Shown here: in pieces, positions 1 to 10,741 of the stretch
Position numbering within the stretch: the stretch's first letter is position 1
Layout of the letters: each line of letters starts with the position of its first letter
Source of the DNA: Malania oleifera
Taxonomy: Eukaryota > Streptophyta > Magnoliopsida > Santalales > Ximeniaceae
Length of the DNA stretch: 64,000 nt
Assembly (NCBI RefSeq): GCF_029873635.1
Contig: NC_080419.1
Span: 65,514,323-65,578,322 of the forward strand
Reading direction: 5' to 3'
Made by a program: the position numbers and the translations under genes
The notes under the pieces: model-generated
Seen by the model: the letters and a program-made list of their open reading frames with translations, nothing else
What the model was told of the DNA's origin: nothing
The model's database searches: none

Positions 1-540
1 AATTATGATAATCAATGTAAGAATTTATGTTTATTATGTTATGGATTATGCCAGTGTAAATGTTGTGATTTTTACGTTATGAATTATGTCGACGTAAATG
101 CCGTGATTTTTACGTTATGAATTATGTTGGCATTGATGCCATGATTATGTATGATATGTAAGAAATCATGAAATATGTTTATGTCAAATATTACTCTAAC
201 TTACGAAATAACTATGTTTTAATATGGAATATATTATATGTTATCACAACCCAAATAGCTTACTTCAGTTTTAGGAAGTACGTTACCGTAGCTATATGTT
301 TACGTTTACGTTTACGTTTATGTTAGTACTATCACATATCTTATTTAAAGTGTGGGAGATGGTAGTCGATGTGGCTTTATGGGAGTGTCGAAGTTCCCTT
401 GGTCATCCGGCACAGGTGGAATAGGCCCATCATACTTACACACCTATGTTTGACTTAGCATGGTCGGCCAACCATAGCTAGTCCCGCCTTCGGGCCACAC
501 AACCTTGTCATGTGGGGGGTAAGATATGACAATAACTAAC
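1..540 (+). mobile_element. Left part of an older gypsy-type LTR, interrupted by element A
   Basis: This matches the middle of element A's 3' LTR (about 7537-8024) almost throughout, including the GTGGGAGATG block near 352 and the TGTGGGGGGTAAGA block near 511. The match stops at 540, exactly where a new LTR begins, and resumes at 8673. It contains three copies of a 38-bp unit near 36-155. The upstream end lies outside the window, so it may be a solo LTR or part of an older element. Confidence 0.85.
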
Positions 541-1835
541 TTTAGAGACCCAAAGAATTATAGAAATTAAGTAAATAAAAGAAAGGAGAGAAAATGATTT
601 TTCAAAATGGGATTCAACAGGGTCTCATCAACAAGTGCAGAGTGCTCGTCGACGAATAGCTTCTTGGGCTCGTCGACATGGATGTGTGTCTCGTCGATGG
701 GACATTACCAAGAAGGCTGATTTCAAGGCATCAAACTCATCGACAAAGAGTAAGTGTTCATCAACGAACTCCCTTTATGGACTCGTCGACGAATTCATGT
801 TTTATAAATATACCAATCTCGGGTTTTCAGCATGAAAATTTTGCATGAACCTCTTTCTCTCTTTACGTTTCGACTCTCCCACCTTCTCTCTTCAATTTCG
901 GCTTTGTTCTCCACCGGTTTGACGATCGAAAGCCGCCACGCTACTCTTGGGAAGATTCTCTTCAAGTCCGCTGGATTAGTTCGTTGGTTAGGCTAACTTG
1001 GGCACCATCCCAAAATCTAGGTAAGTTGGTTATTTTAGGATTTTTAAGTTAGTTGGTGTTTCTAGACTAAGGAAAATACTTTAGATAGTATAATACTGAA
1101 TTTTTTTTGGGGAAAATATAATTTCAGGGTGTTGTGCCTGGGAACATACGGGTGTAGGTTTGGTTTAAATTGTGGGCTTCTCAATGACAGTAAGGGGATA
1201 AATTAAGTTAATTTTTCTTATGAAATTATTTATTATTATGCAATATTTATTTTTAGGAAAATATGTATGTTATAGAATTATGTTTGGGAATACTGTTGTG
1301 GAACAGGGAAATGATTTTAACACATTTGATAAGAAAAAATGATTTCAGAATAAATTATGAGTTTATAAGGCTACTTATGTTTGTGTGGCATGAGTATAGT
1401 ATTTCCATTAAATTATGTTATACTGGATTTTTCCATGATAAGCATGTTATAGCAGTTTTCAAGAAAGCCCTAAAACAGTATAGGAACTATGGTTTTAAGA
1501 TTATGTTAAATAGTGCAAGAATTTATGTTTATACGTTATGAATTATGCCGGTGTAAATGCTATGATTTTTACGTTATGAATTATGCAGGCATTCATGTCG
1601 TGATTGTGTATGATACATATGAAATCATGAAATATGTTTATGTCCAATATTACTCTGAAATATGAAACAACTATGTGATTTCATGTTTTTTGCTGCTTAG
1701 GTGTCAGAATTGTATGACAGGTATATCCCTGGTACCCATGGGTCTAGGTTGATTACGACTATGACAGCTTAGCTGGATCATTATGTATATTATTATGTCG
1801 AAAAAATATATATGGAAAAATAGGAGGTCGTTACA
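541..1835 (+). repeat. 5' LTR of element A, with internal deletion
   Basis: It starts TTTAGAGACCC (the 3' LTR has TGTAGAGACCC, so the first dinucleotide is mutated) and ends GTCGTTACA next to the primer-binding site. It is about 1.3 kb against 2.1 kb for the 3' LTR. The difference is an 806-bp gap whose ends are two TATGT copies in the 3' LTR (7703 and 8509) and a single TATGT at 1672. A TATA-like TTTTATAAATATA near 801 follows a cluster of TCGTCGACGA motifs. Confidence 0.85.
645..800. repeat. TCGTCGACGA palindrome cluster in 5' LTR of A
   Basis: Perfect or one-to-two-base variants of the self-complementary decamer TCGTCGACGA recur near 649, 670, 692, 741, 759 and 783. They end immediately before the TATA-like box. 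The 3' LTR has the same cluster. Confidence 0.75.
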
Positions 1836-1838
1836 ATT

Positions 1839-1850
1839 TGGTATCAGATC
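1839..1850 (+). other. Primer-binding site of element A
   Basis: TGGTATCAGATC follows the LTR end after three bases. It differs by one base from TGGTATCAGAGC, the complement of the initiator-Met tRNA 3' end used by many plant LTR elements. Confidence 0.75.
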
Positions 1851-2097
1851 CTAGGTTGCTAGGTTCTGTAGACTCTAAAGTGCAGCGGAAACAATACTAA
1901 AGTATAGGAAAAAGAATTTGAGGTTTTGTTTGGCAGTTTAGAAGCTAAACTTTTGTTGTGGTTTCTGTGTCTTTCCTGGGATAACAATTTCAGGAAAGTC
2001 ATAGTAAACTATTGTCGGGTTGTATTTCTAAAGTGTAGAATTAAATCTTAAATTAAGATAAGGATGTCAAGAAGGAGTAGAAGATCTTATTTGCCAC

Positions 2098-2760
2098 TTA
2101 TAAACTGATAATGGAGGCTAAAAGATGGTGGACTGTGGTGAAATTATTGGAGGAACAGAGAGCGGTGCCTATAACTATGAATTGGTGCCAGTTTATAGAA
2201 TTGTTCATTAACAGATGCTTTCCAGCCACTATCAGGGAGGCTAAAGTAAGCAGGGACAACAAACCATCTAGCAATATGTGGTAAGGTTTATAAAGTTGTC
2301 CCGCTTCGCCCTGTACATCATACTCAATGAGGCAAAGAAGGTGAGACAGTTTGAAAAGGGTCTGAGGCACAAAATTTACACACAATTAGTAGTGTTGAAA
2401 GTGCAGGACTTTACCGAGTTGGTGGATAGAACAACTGTGGTTGAGGCTAGTGAGTGGATGGGTGCGGAGGAGCAGGGACAGAAGAAGAGATCTATGCCTT
2501 CAGGCGTATAAGCAAGCTCTAGTCAGAGCCAGTGGAGGAGAGGTAATTATGGCAGGGGACAAAGATAGGAGAAGAGAGGTCGTGAGACTCAGGGTATGTA
2601 GATCTGCCCAGTTTGTCAGATGTGTGGAAAAAGACACTTAGGAGAGTGTCGAGCAGGGAGAGGCGTCTACTATTACTGTGATGTACCGGGACATTTAGTA
2701 TGAGATTTCCCTATACCACCTGGTACCGCACTCACTCTCAGACCGCACCGAGGAGGTTAT
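2098..2760 (+). pseudogene. Element A gag (capsid/nucleocapsid) remnant
   Basis: The gag protein of gypsy elements packages the RNA. Several frames show its signature: a stretch near 2275-2450 reads QYVVRFIKLSRFA, then a charged helix ending FEKGLRHKIY, then FTELVDRTTVVEASE, as in chromovirus gags. A CCHC-like cysteine cluster follows at about 2605-2700 (CPVCQMCGK, then YYYCDVPGH). Stops and frame changes occur throughout, and the N-terminal part is barely recognisable. Family assignment is secure; exact ends are not. Confidence 0.7.
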
Positions 2761-2814
2761 CAAGTGGCTCGTTGAGGCCAACAGAGGAATGTAGCCCTAG
2801 CGAGGGTTTATGCT

Positions 2815-3160
2815 TTGATTCCGGGAGACGTGGAGGCCGCAAATGACATCGTGATAGGTACCTTCATTGCTTTATCATATCAAGTTATTGTTTTATTTAA
2901 CATAGATGCCACCCACTCTTTTGTGTCTGTGGGGTATGTTAAATTGGTTAGTGTTGAGATAGAGTTACTAGATGTTGAATTGTCAGTAGGAACATCGATA
3001 GGGTCAGTGGTGAGATGTCATAGGGTGCTCAGGGGCTATCTAGTAGAAATTCAGAGGAGAGTATTACTAGTTGACCTAATTATACCAGATTTGTATGGAT
3101 TTGATATTATACTGGGTATAGACTAGCTGGCTACTAACCATGCTAGTATAGACTGACATA
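2815..3160 (+). pseudogene. Element A aspartic protease remnant
   Basis: This would have cut the Gag-Pol polyprotein. The open frame of about 103 residues aligns with gypsy proteases: hydrophobic strand VIVLF, the active-site region, then THSFVS, LVEIQRRVL and a C-terminal YGFDIILGID. The active-site tripeptide should be DSG, as in element J near 62578, but here it reads NID. The catalytic Asp is therefore gone. A stop follows at 3124, where relatives continue with WL. Confidence 0.8.
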
Positions 3161-3399
3161 TGAAAGAGGTGATTTTTATACCACCAAGTGATTTTTACAC
3201 CACCAGGAAAGCCAGAATTCAGATTTGTGGGATCGTGGGTGCTATCCCCACCTCATTTAGTGTCAACAATGCAAGCGAGGAGATTACTCTGGGATGGATG
3301 TCAGGGGTTTATGGCCTATGTAAAGGAGGTCACAGAAAATGAATTGTAGCGTGTCAGTACACCAGTGGTTAAGGAGTTTACAAACATTTTTCCAAAGGA

Positions 3400-4560
3400 A
3401 TTATCTGGGTTGCCTCCCGATCCTAAGATAGATTTTGCTATCGACTTACTTCCAGGGACGATGCCGATCTCTAAAGCTCCTTACTGAATGGCTCTAGAAA
3501 AATTAGAAGAATTAAAGGATCAGTTGCAGGATTTATTGAATAAGGGGTTTATCAGAACTAGTGTTTCGCCCTTGGGAGCTCTAGTGTTATTTGTGAAAAA
3601 GAATGATGGGTCTATGAGGATGTGTATAGATTATAGAGAAATAAACAAAGTAACAATTAAGAACAAGTATCCTCTACCCCGTATTGATGACTCATTTGAT
3701 CAGCTTCAGGATACATGGGGCTATTCCAAGATCGACCTCCGGTCAAGTTATCATCAGGTGAAAGTTAAAAGTGAAGATATTTCAAAGACAACTTTCAGGA
3801 CTAGGTATGGGCATTATGAATTTCTAGTTATGCCATTTGGTCTGACAAATGCTCATGCTATATTCATGGATTTGATGAATAGAATCTTTCACAAGTATTT
3901 AGACTTTGTTGTGATTTTTATTGATGACATACTAGTCTACTTGAGGAGTTTTGAGGAGCATGGACGCATCTAAGGCTAGTATTTCAAATGCTTGGGGAAA
4001 AGAAATTATATGCCAAGTTTAGCAAATGTGAATTCTGGTTAGAGAAAGCTGCGCTTTTGGGGCATGTTATATCAGGGGATGGATTTTCTGTAGATCCCAA
4101 TAAGATAGAGGCACTAGTGAATTGGGTTAGGCTGAGGAACATACAAGAAGTTAAGAGTTTCTTAGAACTGGCAGGTTATTACCATCGGTTTGTAGAGGGA
4201 TTCTTAGCGTTATCAGGACCTTTGATGCAACTAACCAGGAAGAATGTCAGCTTTGAATAAGATGACAGTTATGAGTAGAGCTTCTAGGAATTGAAGCAGA
4301 GGCTCGTCACTGCACCAGTATTGACTATTCCATCGGGAGGTGATGGTTACGTGATCTATTGTGACACGTCTCTTAGGGAACTCGGATGTGTATTGATGCA
4401 ACAGCACGGAGTAGTAGCATATGCCTCTAGACAATTGAAAGAATATGAAAAGAATTATCCCACTCATGATCTAGAATTGGTTGCAATGGTTCATGCACTG
4501 AAGATTTGGAGGCATTATTTGTACGACGAGAAATGTGAAATATTTTTTGACCATTAAAGT
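3400..4560 (+). pseudogene. Element A reverse transcriptase and RNase H remnant
   Basis: RT copies the element RNA into DNA and RNase H removes the RNA strand. Visible motifs in order: LPPDPKIDF linker, [59 protein letters not shown], and the catalytic FIDDILVY (Asp pair near 3920). The thumb/connection follows at 3988-4257 ([24 protein letters not shown]). RNase H spans 4291-4557, with [14 protein letters not shown] and [24 protein letters not shown]. Stops at 3486, 3971, 4258 and 4555 break what was one frame. The catalytic residues are retained, but no continuous protein could be made. Confidence 0.9.
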
Positions 4561-4599
4561 TTAAATTACTTCTTCACGCAGAAAGTGTTGAATATGCGG

Positions 4600-5760
4600 A
4601 AGAAGATGGTTAGAGCCCATCAAGGATTATGACTGTACCATCAGCTACCATTCAGGTAAAGCTAATGTTGTGGCTGATCCTTTGAGCCAAAAATTAGGGG
4701 AAACAACACAATTAGTAGCAGTAATTCAACACCTGATCTAGATGGACTTGGAGAGGCTTGACATGGAATTAGTAGAGAGTGATCACCAAACATTTATTGC
4801 CAACCTGGTGGTGCATCCTACACTATAGGAAAAGATTAAAGCAGCCCAGAAGAATGAGGTAGAGTTGATGGAGTTAATAGAAAAGGGGTAGGACGGACAT
4901 GGTGAGGAGTTTAGTATTTCTGATGACAGAACTCTAAGGTTCCATACTAGATTGTGCGTGCCTACATATAAGGATATCAGAAGGACGGTCCCTGAGGAGG
5001 CTCACAGGTCCCTATACACGGCAGATCTAGGTAACACTAAAATGTATAGTGATCCACGAGAGTATTTCTAGTGGAGCAGCATAAGGAGAGAGATTGCCAA
5101 ATTTGTGTAGCATTGCTTGACGTACCAACAAGTAAAGGCTGAACACCAGAGGCTAGCGGGCTAGCTATAGCCAATGTACATCTCGAAGTGGAAATGGGAT
5201 CACATGTCTATGGACTTTGTGATGGGTTTACCGCTGGTACGAAAAGGCTAGAATGCTATTTGAGTGGTCGTAAATCGACTGACGAAGACTGCTCACTTTA
5301 TTCCTACTAAAGTCAACTACTCCATGGACAGACTGGCAGAAATATATATTAAAGAGATAGTATAATCACATGGTGTTCCAGTATCTACAGTATCAGACCG
5401 GGATCCATGTTTCACATCACGATTTTGGAGGAGCTTGTAGGAGGCTATAGGGTCTCAGTTGTCATTCAGCACGACATTTCATCCTTAGACGGATGGGCAA
5501 TTAGAGATGATGATTCAGATATTAGAGGATATGCTACGGGCATGTGTTCTGGATTTTGGGGGTATTTGGACCCAATATCTGCCGCTGGTAGAGTTTGCAT
5601 ACAATAATAGCTATCATACCAACATTGACATGGTACCTTACGAGGAAGTATATGGTAGGAGATGTTGTTCTCCTCTATACTAGGATGAAGTAGGTGAGAG
5701 GTTAGTTGTGGGACTAGAAATAGTGCGACAGGCATACGATAAAGTCCAGCTTATTAGAGA
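4600..5760 (+). pseudogene. Element A integrase remnant
   Basis: Integrase inserts the DNA copy. The zinc-binding region is visible in pieces near 5050-5160, where codons read close to the family pattern of a Trp, an RREIAKFV-like helix and CLTYQQVKAEHQR. The catalytic core follows at 5190-5620, including a KWKWDHMSMDFV-type strand near 5195 and an EFAYNNSYHTNI-like helix near 5592. Frames shift repeatedly, with many stops. Confidence 0.75.
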
Positions 5761-5863
5761 ATGAATTAGTGCAGCTCATAGTCGGTAGAAAAGGTATGCA
5801 GATAATCACAACCAAAAATTAGAATTCAAAGTAGGAGACCATGTATTTTTTAAAATAGGACCA

Positions 5864-6232
5864 TTGAAAGGTATTATGAGGTTTGGGAGGAAGGGTAAGC
5901 TGAGCCCTAGGTTTATTGGCCCTTTCGAGATACTTGAGAGAGTGGGGTCAGTTGCCTACCGGCTAGCCTTACTACCAGTTTTATCCAAAATACATGATGT
6001 GTTTCATGTTTATTTTGAAGAAATATGTCCTAGATCCCTCCCACATGGTCAGTTATGCAGGGATAGAACTCAGAGGATCACTGGCTTGTGAGAAGACACT
6101 AGTGCAAATCTTAGACAGGAAGGAACAAGAATTGCGTAATAAGAGAATTCCATTAGTAAAAATCCTGTGGAGGAATCATGCGGTAGAAGAAACTTCATGG
6201 GAGCTTGAGGAAGAAGTACAATAGAAATACCC
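5864..6232 (+). pseudogene. Element A integrase C-terminus and chromodomain remnant
   Basis: The first frame (5864-6091) has [26 protein letters not shown]-like sequence, then KIHDVFHVYF, which is the GPY/F module of gypsy integrases. An overlapping frame (to 6224) carries QILDRKEQELRNKRIPLVKILW and then VEETSWELEEE, a short chromodomain. In chromoviruses this domain reads histone marks and guides insertion. A frameshift lies between the two halves, near 6080. Confidence 0.85.
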
Positions 6233-6510
6233 GCATATATTTAGTAGGGATCAGTAGTAATCTGGAAAAGATACAGGTAAGTATGTTAAGTTTCTTTTGG
6301 GCAAGTTAGTTAGAACATGTAATAATTATCTGTTAGTAGGTAGTATTTTGATTCAAGATAATTTTTATTTTACATATTTGTAATCTCCTAGAACCCTAAA
6401 TGTAACCACGAGATTCCTCCGCCATAAGTGACGGTAAGTAATAAAATAAGTAGTTCATTTTCCTCAAAGGATGGTGTTTAATATAGATACTAAATTTCAA
6501 GGACAAAATT

Positions 6511-6527
6511 TTATAAGGAGGAGAGAA
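6511..6527 (+). other. Polypurine tract of element A
   Basis: TTATAAGGAGGAGAGAA lies directly before TGTAGAGACC, the start of the 3' LTR. Purine runs at this position prime plus-strand DNA synthesis. Confidence 0.8.
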
Positions 6528-6611
6528 TGTAGAGACCCAAAGAATTATAGAAATTATGTAAATAAAAGAAAGGAGAGAAAAGGATTTTTCAAAAGGGGAT
6601 TCAGCAAGGTC

Positions 6612-6806
6612 TCGTCGACGAGTGTAGAGTGCTCGTCGATGGACAGGTTTCTTGGGCTCATAGAAGTAGACGCGTGTCTCGTCGATGAGACATTATCAAG
6701 AGGGCTGATTTTAGGGCCTGAAACTCATCGACGAGGAGTAAGTGTTCATCGACGAACTCCCTTCATGGACTCGTCGACGAGGTGACGTGTCTCGTCGACG
6801 AATCCA
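6612..6806. repeat. TCGTCGACGA palindrome cluster in 3' LTR of A
   Basis: About eight exact or near copies of TCGTCGACGA lie between 6612 and 6806, ending just upstream of the TATA-like box at about 6810. The arrangement parallels the 5' LTR. Confidence 0.8.
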
Positions 6807-8416
6807 TGTTTTATAAATATACCAACCTCAGGTTTTCAACGTGAAAATTTTGCGTGAACCTCTTTCTCTCTCTAAGTTTCAACTCTCCCACCTTCTCTCT
6901 TTGATTTCAACTTCGTTCTTCACTGGTTTGATGATTAGAAGCTGCTACGCTACTCCTGGGAAGATTCTCTTCAAGTCTCTTGGAGTAGTTTGTTGGTTAG
7001 GTCAACTGGGTCACCATCCCAAAATTTGGATAACTAGGTTATTTTAGGCTTTATAAGTTATTTGGTGTTTTAGGACTAAGGAAAATGCTTTAGGTAGTAT
7101 AATACTTATGTGTTGTTGGGGAAAATATAATTTCAGGGTGTTGTGCTGGGAAACACATGGGTGTAGGTTTGGTTTAAATTGTGGGCTTCTCAGTAAGTCA
7201 AGCAAGGGGATAAATTAAGTCAACCTTTTTCATGAAATTATTTTTTATTATTATTATGTAGTATTTATTTTCAAGAAAATATGTTTGTTATAGAATTATG
7301 TTTGGGAATACTGTTGTGGAATAGGGAAATGATTTTAACACATTTTATAAGAAAATATGATTTCAGAAAAAAAATTATGAGTTTATGAGGCTACTTACGT
7401 TTGTGTGGCATGAGTATACTATTTCCATGAAAATTATGTTATACTGAAATATTATGATTTTTCCATGATAAGCATGTTATAGCAGTTTTCAGGAAAACCT
7501 CAAAAACAGTACAGGAATTATGGTTTTAAGATTATGTTAAATAGAGCAAGAATTTATGTTTAAACGTTATGAATTATACCGGCATAACTGTCATGATTTT
7601 TACGTTATGAAATACGTCGGCGTTGATGTCGTGATTATGTATGATACGTATGAAATCATAAAATATGTTTATGTCAAATATTATTCTGAAATACGAAACA
7701 ACTATGTTTTAATATGAAATGTATTATATGTTATCAAAACCCAGATAGCTTAGTTTAGTTTTATTAAGTACGATACCGTAGCTATATGTTCATGATTATG
7801 AATATGTTAGTGCTACTACACATCTTATGTAGAGTATGGGAGATGATAGTCGATGTGGTTTTATGGGAGTGACGTAGTTCCCCTGGTAATTCGGCATTGG
7901 TGGAATAGGCCTATCGTACTTACACACCTATGTTTGACTTAGCATGGTCGGCTATCCATTGCTAGGTCCTGCCTTCGAGCCGCACAACCCTGTTATGTGG
8001 GGGGTAAGACATGACAATAGCTAACTAACTATCTATCCTGGGTAATAATTCAAGTATGATATAATTATATAAAATGATTTCCCAGTATAGAAATTTAGTA
8101 TGATGTTATCATAAACCATGTTTTATTCAAACTCAATACAACTGTTATACCAGTTATAAATTATGTACTGTTTATATGTATATCACTAAAAATACTCATG
8201 TTGCCACACACTGATATTAGTTTATCTCGCTTACTGAGAGGTGTCTCACCCCAGCATTACCAACAATTTTAGGAAATCTAGGTAGGAGGGTAGATAGAGC
8301 CTTGCAGCAGTAGAAAGGGACTAAGCTACCCTGTCTGTAGGGTAAGTGGATGAGCTAGGGTCAAATGGATTTTTGGGTTATGACCCAAGGATACTTTTTG
8401 GTCTTTTTGTGGATTA

Positions 8417-8419
<3 letters not shown>

Positions 8420-8450
<31 letters not shown>
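8420..8450. repeat. (TA)n microsatellite
   Basis: About fifteen AT dinucleotides in the 3' LTR of element A. Confidence 0.95.
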
Positions 8451-8458
<8 letters not shown>

Positions 8459-8672
8459 ATGACAGATTTAGTAGTACTTTGATATGGTTTCTGGTGTTTT
8501 ATGACATGTATGTGATTTTATGTTTTCCGCTGCTTAGGTGTTAGAATTGTATGATAGGTATATCCCTGATACCCATGGGTCCAAGTTGATCACGACGATG
8601 ATAGCTTAGCAGGATCATTATGTATGTTATTATGTGGCAAAAAATATATGGAAAAATAGGCAAGTCATTACA

Positions 8673-9308
8673 CTAAATATCTATCTTGGGTAATAATTCA
8701 AGTATGATATGGTTATAAAAGATGATTTTTTAGTATAAAAATTTAGTATGTTAAGTTATGTTTTGATAAATCATGTTTCACTCAGATATGATACAACTGT
8801 TTATACTTGATATGAATTATGCACAATTTATATGTATATTACAAAAAATACTCACGTTTCCACAAACTAATATTAATTTGTCTTCTTTACTAAGAGGTAT
8901 CCCACCCCAGTATTACAAACATTTCAGGAAATCTAGGTAGGAGGGCGGATAGAGCCCCGCAACAATAGAAGTGGACCGAGCTACCGTGTCAGTAGGGTAA
9001 GTGGTTGATCTAGGGTCAAATGGGTTTTTGATTGAGACCCTAGGGATAATTTTTGGAACTTTTTATGGATGACTTTATGTATATGTATATGATAGATTTA
9101 GTAGAACTCTGGTATAGTTTCTGGTGTTTTATGACATGTATGTAATTTTATGTTTCCCACTGCTTAGGTATCAGAGTTATATGACAGATATATCCCTAGT
9201 ACCCATGGGTGGGTTGATCATGATTATGACAGTTTAACTTGATGTTAGAATTATTAATATTATTTTTATGTGAAAAAAAATATATGGTAAATTAGGTAGG
9301 TCATTACA
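8673..9308 (+). mobile_element. Right part of the older LTR split by element A
   Basis: It begins CTAAATATCTATCTTGGG, which continues the sequence broken at 540, and ends GGTCATTACA like the other LTRs of this family. It is parallel to 8024-8672 of element A's 3' LTR. Read alone it would look like a tandem duplication of the LTR end; the left half at 1-540 shows it is the insertion target. Confidence 0.85.
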
Positions 9309-9568
9309 TAATGAGTGGATTTCCATCAACCGTGCCTTGGAGGGAATGTAGGCTCCCTAGAAATCTGGGTTGAGGTGGCTAGTTTGACGAGGGAGATGTC
9401 AGTTACCATGCCTTTGGAGGGATTGTAGAGTGGCTGGTCCGATGATGATAGAGTTACAATTGACTTATCCTGGTAGGTCAACCAGTGTTAAGTCCCGCCG
9501 ATGGGCCGCACAACCCTATCATGAGGGGATTAAATCATGACATACACTTTTCTAGGGAAGTTTCACAG

Positions 9569-9615
<47 letters not shown>

Positions 9616-9962
9616 TTTACTGAAATCAGCAGACTTACCTATAGATTATAAAAGTATGATTAAATAGAAAATTAAAAAACAACTGTATTTTAAATCACAT
9701 AGGTGTGAGTTACACAGTATTATGTTTTACCTGTTATCTTAGTTCAGTTATTTGTTATTTTATAGTTCATGTAAACTCAGATGCCACACACTGGTAATAA
9801 CATATTTCTTCTTACTGATATTTGTCTCATCCTAGTAATTTAACATTTTTCACGTGATCTAATTAGTTGAGCAGATCAGGCTTGGAGGTAGAGATACCAT
9901 ATGCACTACCCTGTCAGTAGGGTAAGTGTTTTTAGGAAGATGCATTTTTGGTAGGTTTTAGG
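9309..9962 (+). mobile_element. Diverged gypsy LTR-like segment
   Basis: No gene is seen. Short blocks match the A-type LTR in the same order: GTCCCGCC...GGGCCGCACAACCCT near 9492, a CCACACACTGGTAAT block near 9782, a TTACTGATATTTGTCTC block near 9816, and ACCCTGTCAGTAGGGTAAGTG near 9907. It is more diverged than the other copies and is cut off by element C. Confidence 0.55.
9570..9613. repeat. (TA)n microsatellite
   Basis: About twenty TA dinucleotides. The frame across it (IYIYIY) is not a gene. Confidence 0.95.
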
Positions 9963-10021
9963 ATAAAAAAACCCAATACGTATATGTGCACAATGTCATA
10001 TGCAAATGCTCATCCCCCTAA

Positions 10022-10690
10022 CTAAAGTGGAACAATGTCCTCAATGTGAAAGCATAGAGGAAATAAAAAAACTATGCACGGGAAAAGTAGGGCGTACCTG
10101 GGTGGCGAAGTAATGGAAGAGGAAAAATGAACTACAAGAAATCGTACCTGAAAATTAACTAAAAATAATATAAGGTAAAATAAAAGGAAAAGAAGGGAAA
10201 GAAAAACATCACAGTTGTCCGGTGGAGGCTCTGGAAGAATTTCGTCTGGTGGGTGCAGGTATATAAATTGCACTAGCGGGTCTCCAAATTTGAGCAGCCA
10301 CAATGGATCAGTCTTTATACCTGCATGAAAATTAGCCTCAAATGAATTAATACTCGTCAAAATACTAGACAATATGTGTGCAGATCGACCCTTGTGTTCA
10401 ACAAGGGTCTTTATTGAACATATTTTCCAACAAATTTACTTCCTTACGAACTAGTGTTTAAGGAAAAGTTATTGGAACAATTACCTTTAGTTCTTCATAA
10501 GCATTAAACATTAAAAATTTACTTGATTCTTTGAAAGTTAGACTCTCACTAGTCTGCTCACCCTCTTTATCGGGTGTACCAATCATCTTACCACTGCAGG
10601 GATCTATTTCAACATTGGGTTCCTTGACATCTAATTCAGTCGGGAGTGACGGTTCCACAGTTTCCAAGCTCTGAGTATGAGGTACCACAT
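10022..10690 (-). pseudogene. Conserved C-terminal module of element C gag
   Basis: Two open pieces (10688-10458 and 10372-10022) align with the plus-strand module of element D at 30900-31460. Shared landmarks in order: EPNVEIDPCSGKMIGTPDKEGEQ, a short FEELKV-like segment, SILTSINSFEANFHAGIKTD, LKFGDPLVQF, PPDNCDVF, then a run of about 25 hydrophobic residues. I do not recognise this module as a named domain. The break between the pieces is a frameshift or stop near 10380-10450. Confidence 0.6.
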
Positions 10691-10741
10691 GTTGGTACTC
10701 CTAATTAGTATCAGCCTCCTCATTAACTGACTGCTCCGCTC

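Larger units (their letters stand above)
541..8672 (+). mobile_element. Element A: Ty3/gypsy chromovirus-like LTR retrotransposon, degenerate
   Basis: The element has two LTRs, a primer-binding site, the order gag - protease - RT - RNase H - integrase - C-terminal chromodomain, a polypurine tract and a 3' LTR. That order with a chromodomain is typical of plant chromoviruses; the long LTRs suggest the Tekay/Del group (inferred). The flanks are CTAAC on the left (536-540) and CTAAA on the right (8673-8677), a 5-bp target duplication with one mismatch, and both flanks belong to one older LTR of the same family. The coding region has many stops and frameshifts, so the element cannot act autonomously. 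Confidence 0.9.
6528..8672 (+). repeat. 3' LTR of element A
   Basis: It starts TGTAGAGACCC and ends GTCATTACA. It is full length, about 2.1 kb. It holds the TCGTCGACGA cluster (6612-6806) followed by a TATA-like TTTTATAAATATA near 6810, two copies of the 38-bp unit near 7560, and a TA microsatellite at 8420-8450. Open frames across it are incidental. Confidence 0.9.

Noticed and set aside
295..325. TTTACG repeated several times, looking telomere-like
   Set aside because: Only four units, not the plant telomere TTTAGGG, and inside an LTR.
1263..1541. 92-residue open frame in the 5' LTR of A
   Set aside because: Not conserved in frame in the 3' LTR and with no domain; AT-rich chance frame.
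8024..9308. Tandem duplication of the LTR end
   Set aside because: The left half of the older LTR at 1-540 and the CTAAC/CTAAA duplication show it is a nested insertion target.
9485..9667. Open frames containing IYIYIY (also 42876-43128, 28941-29201)
   Set aside because: They are translations of TA microsatellites.
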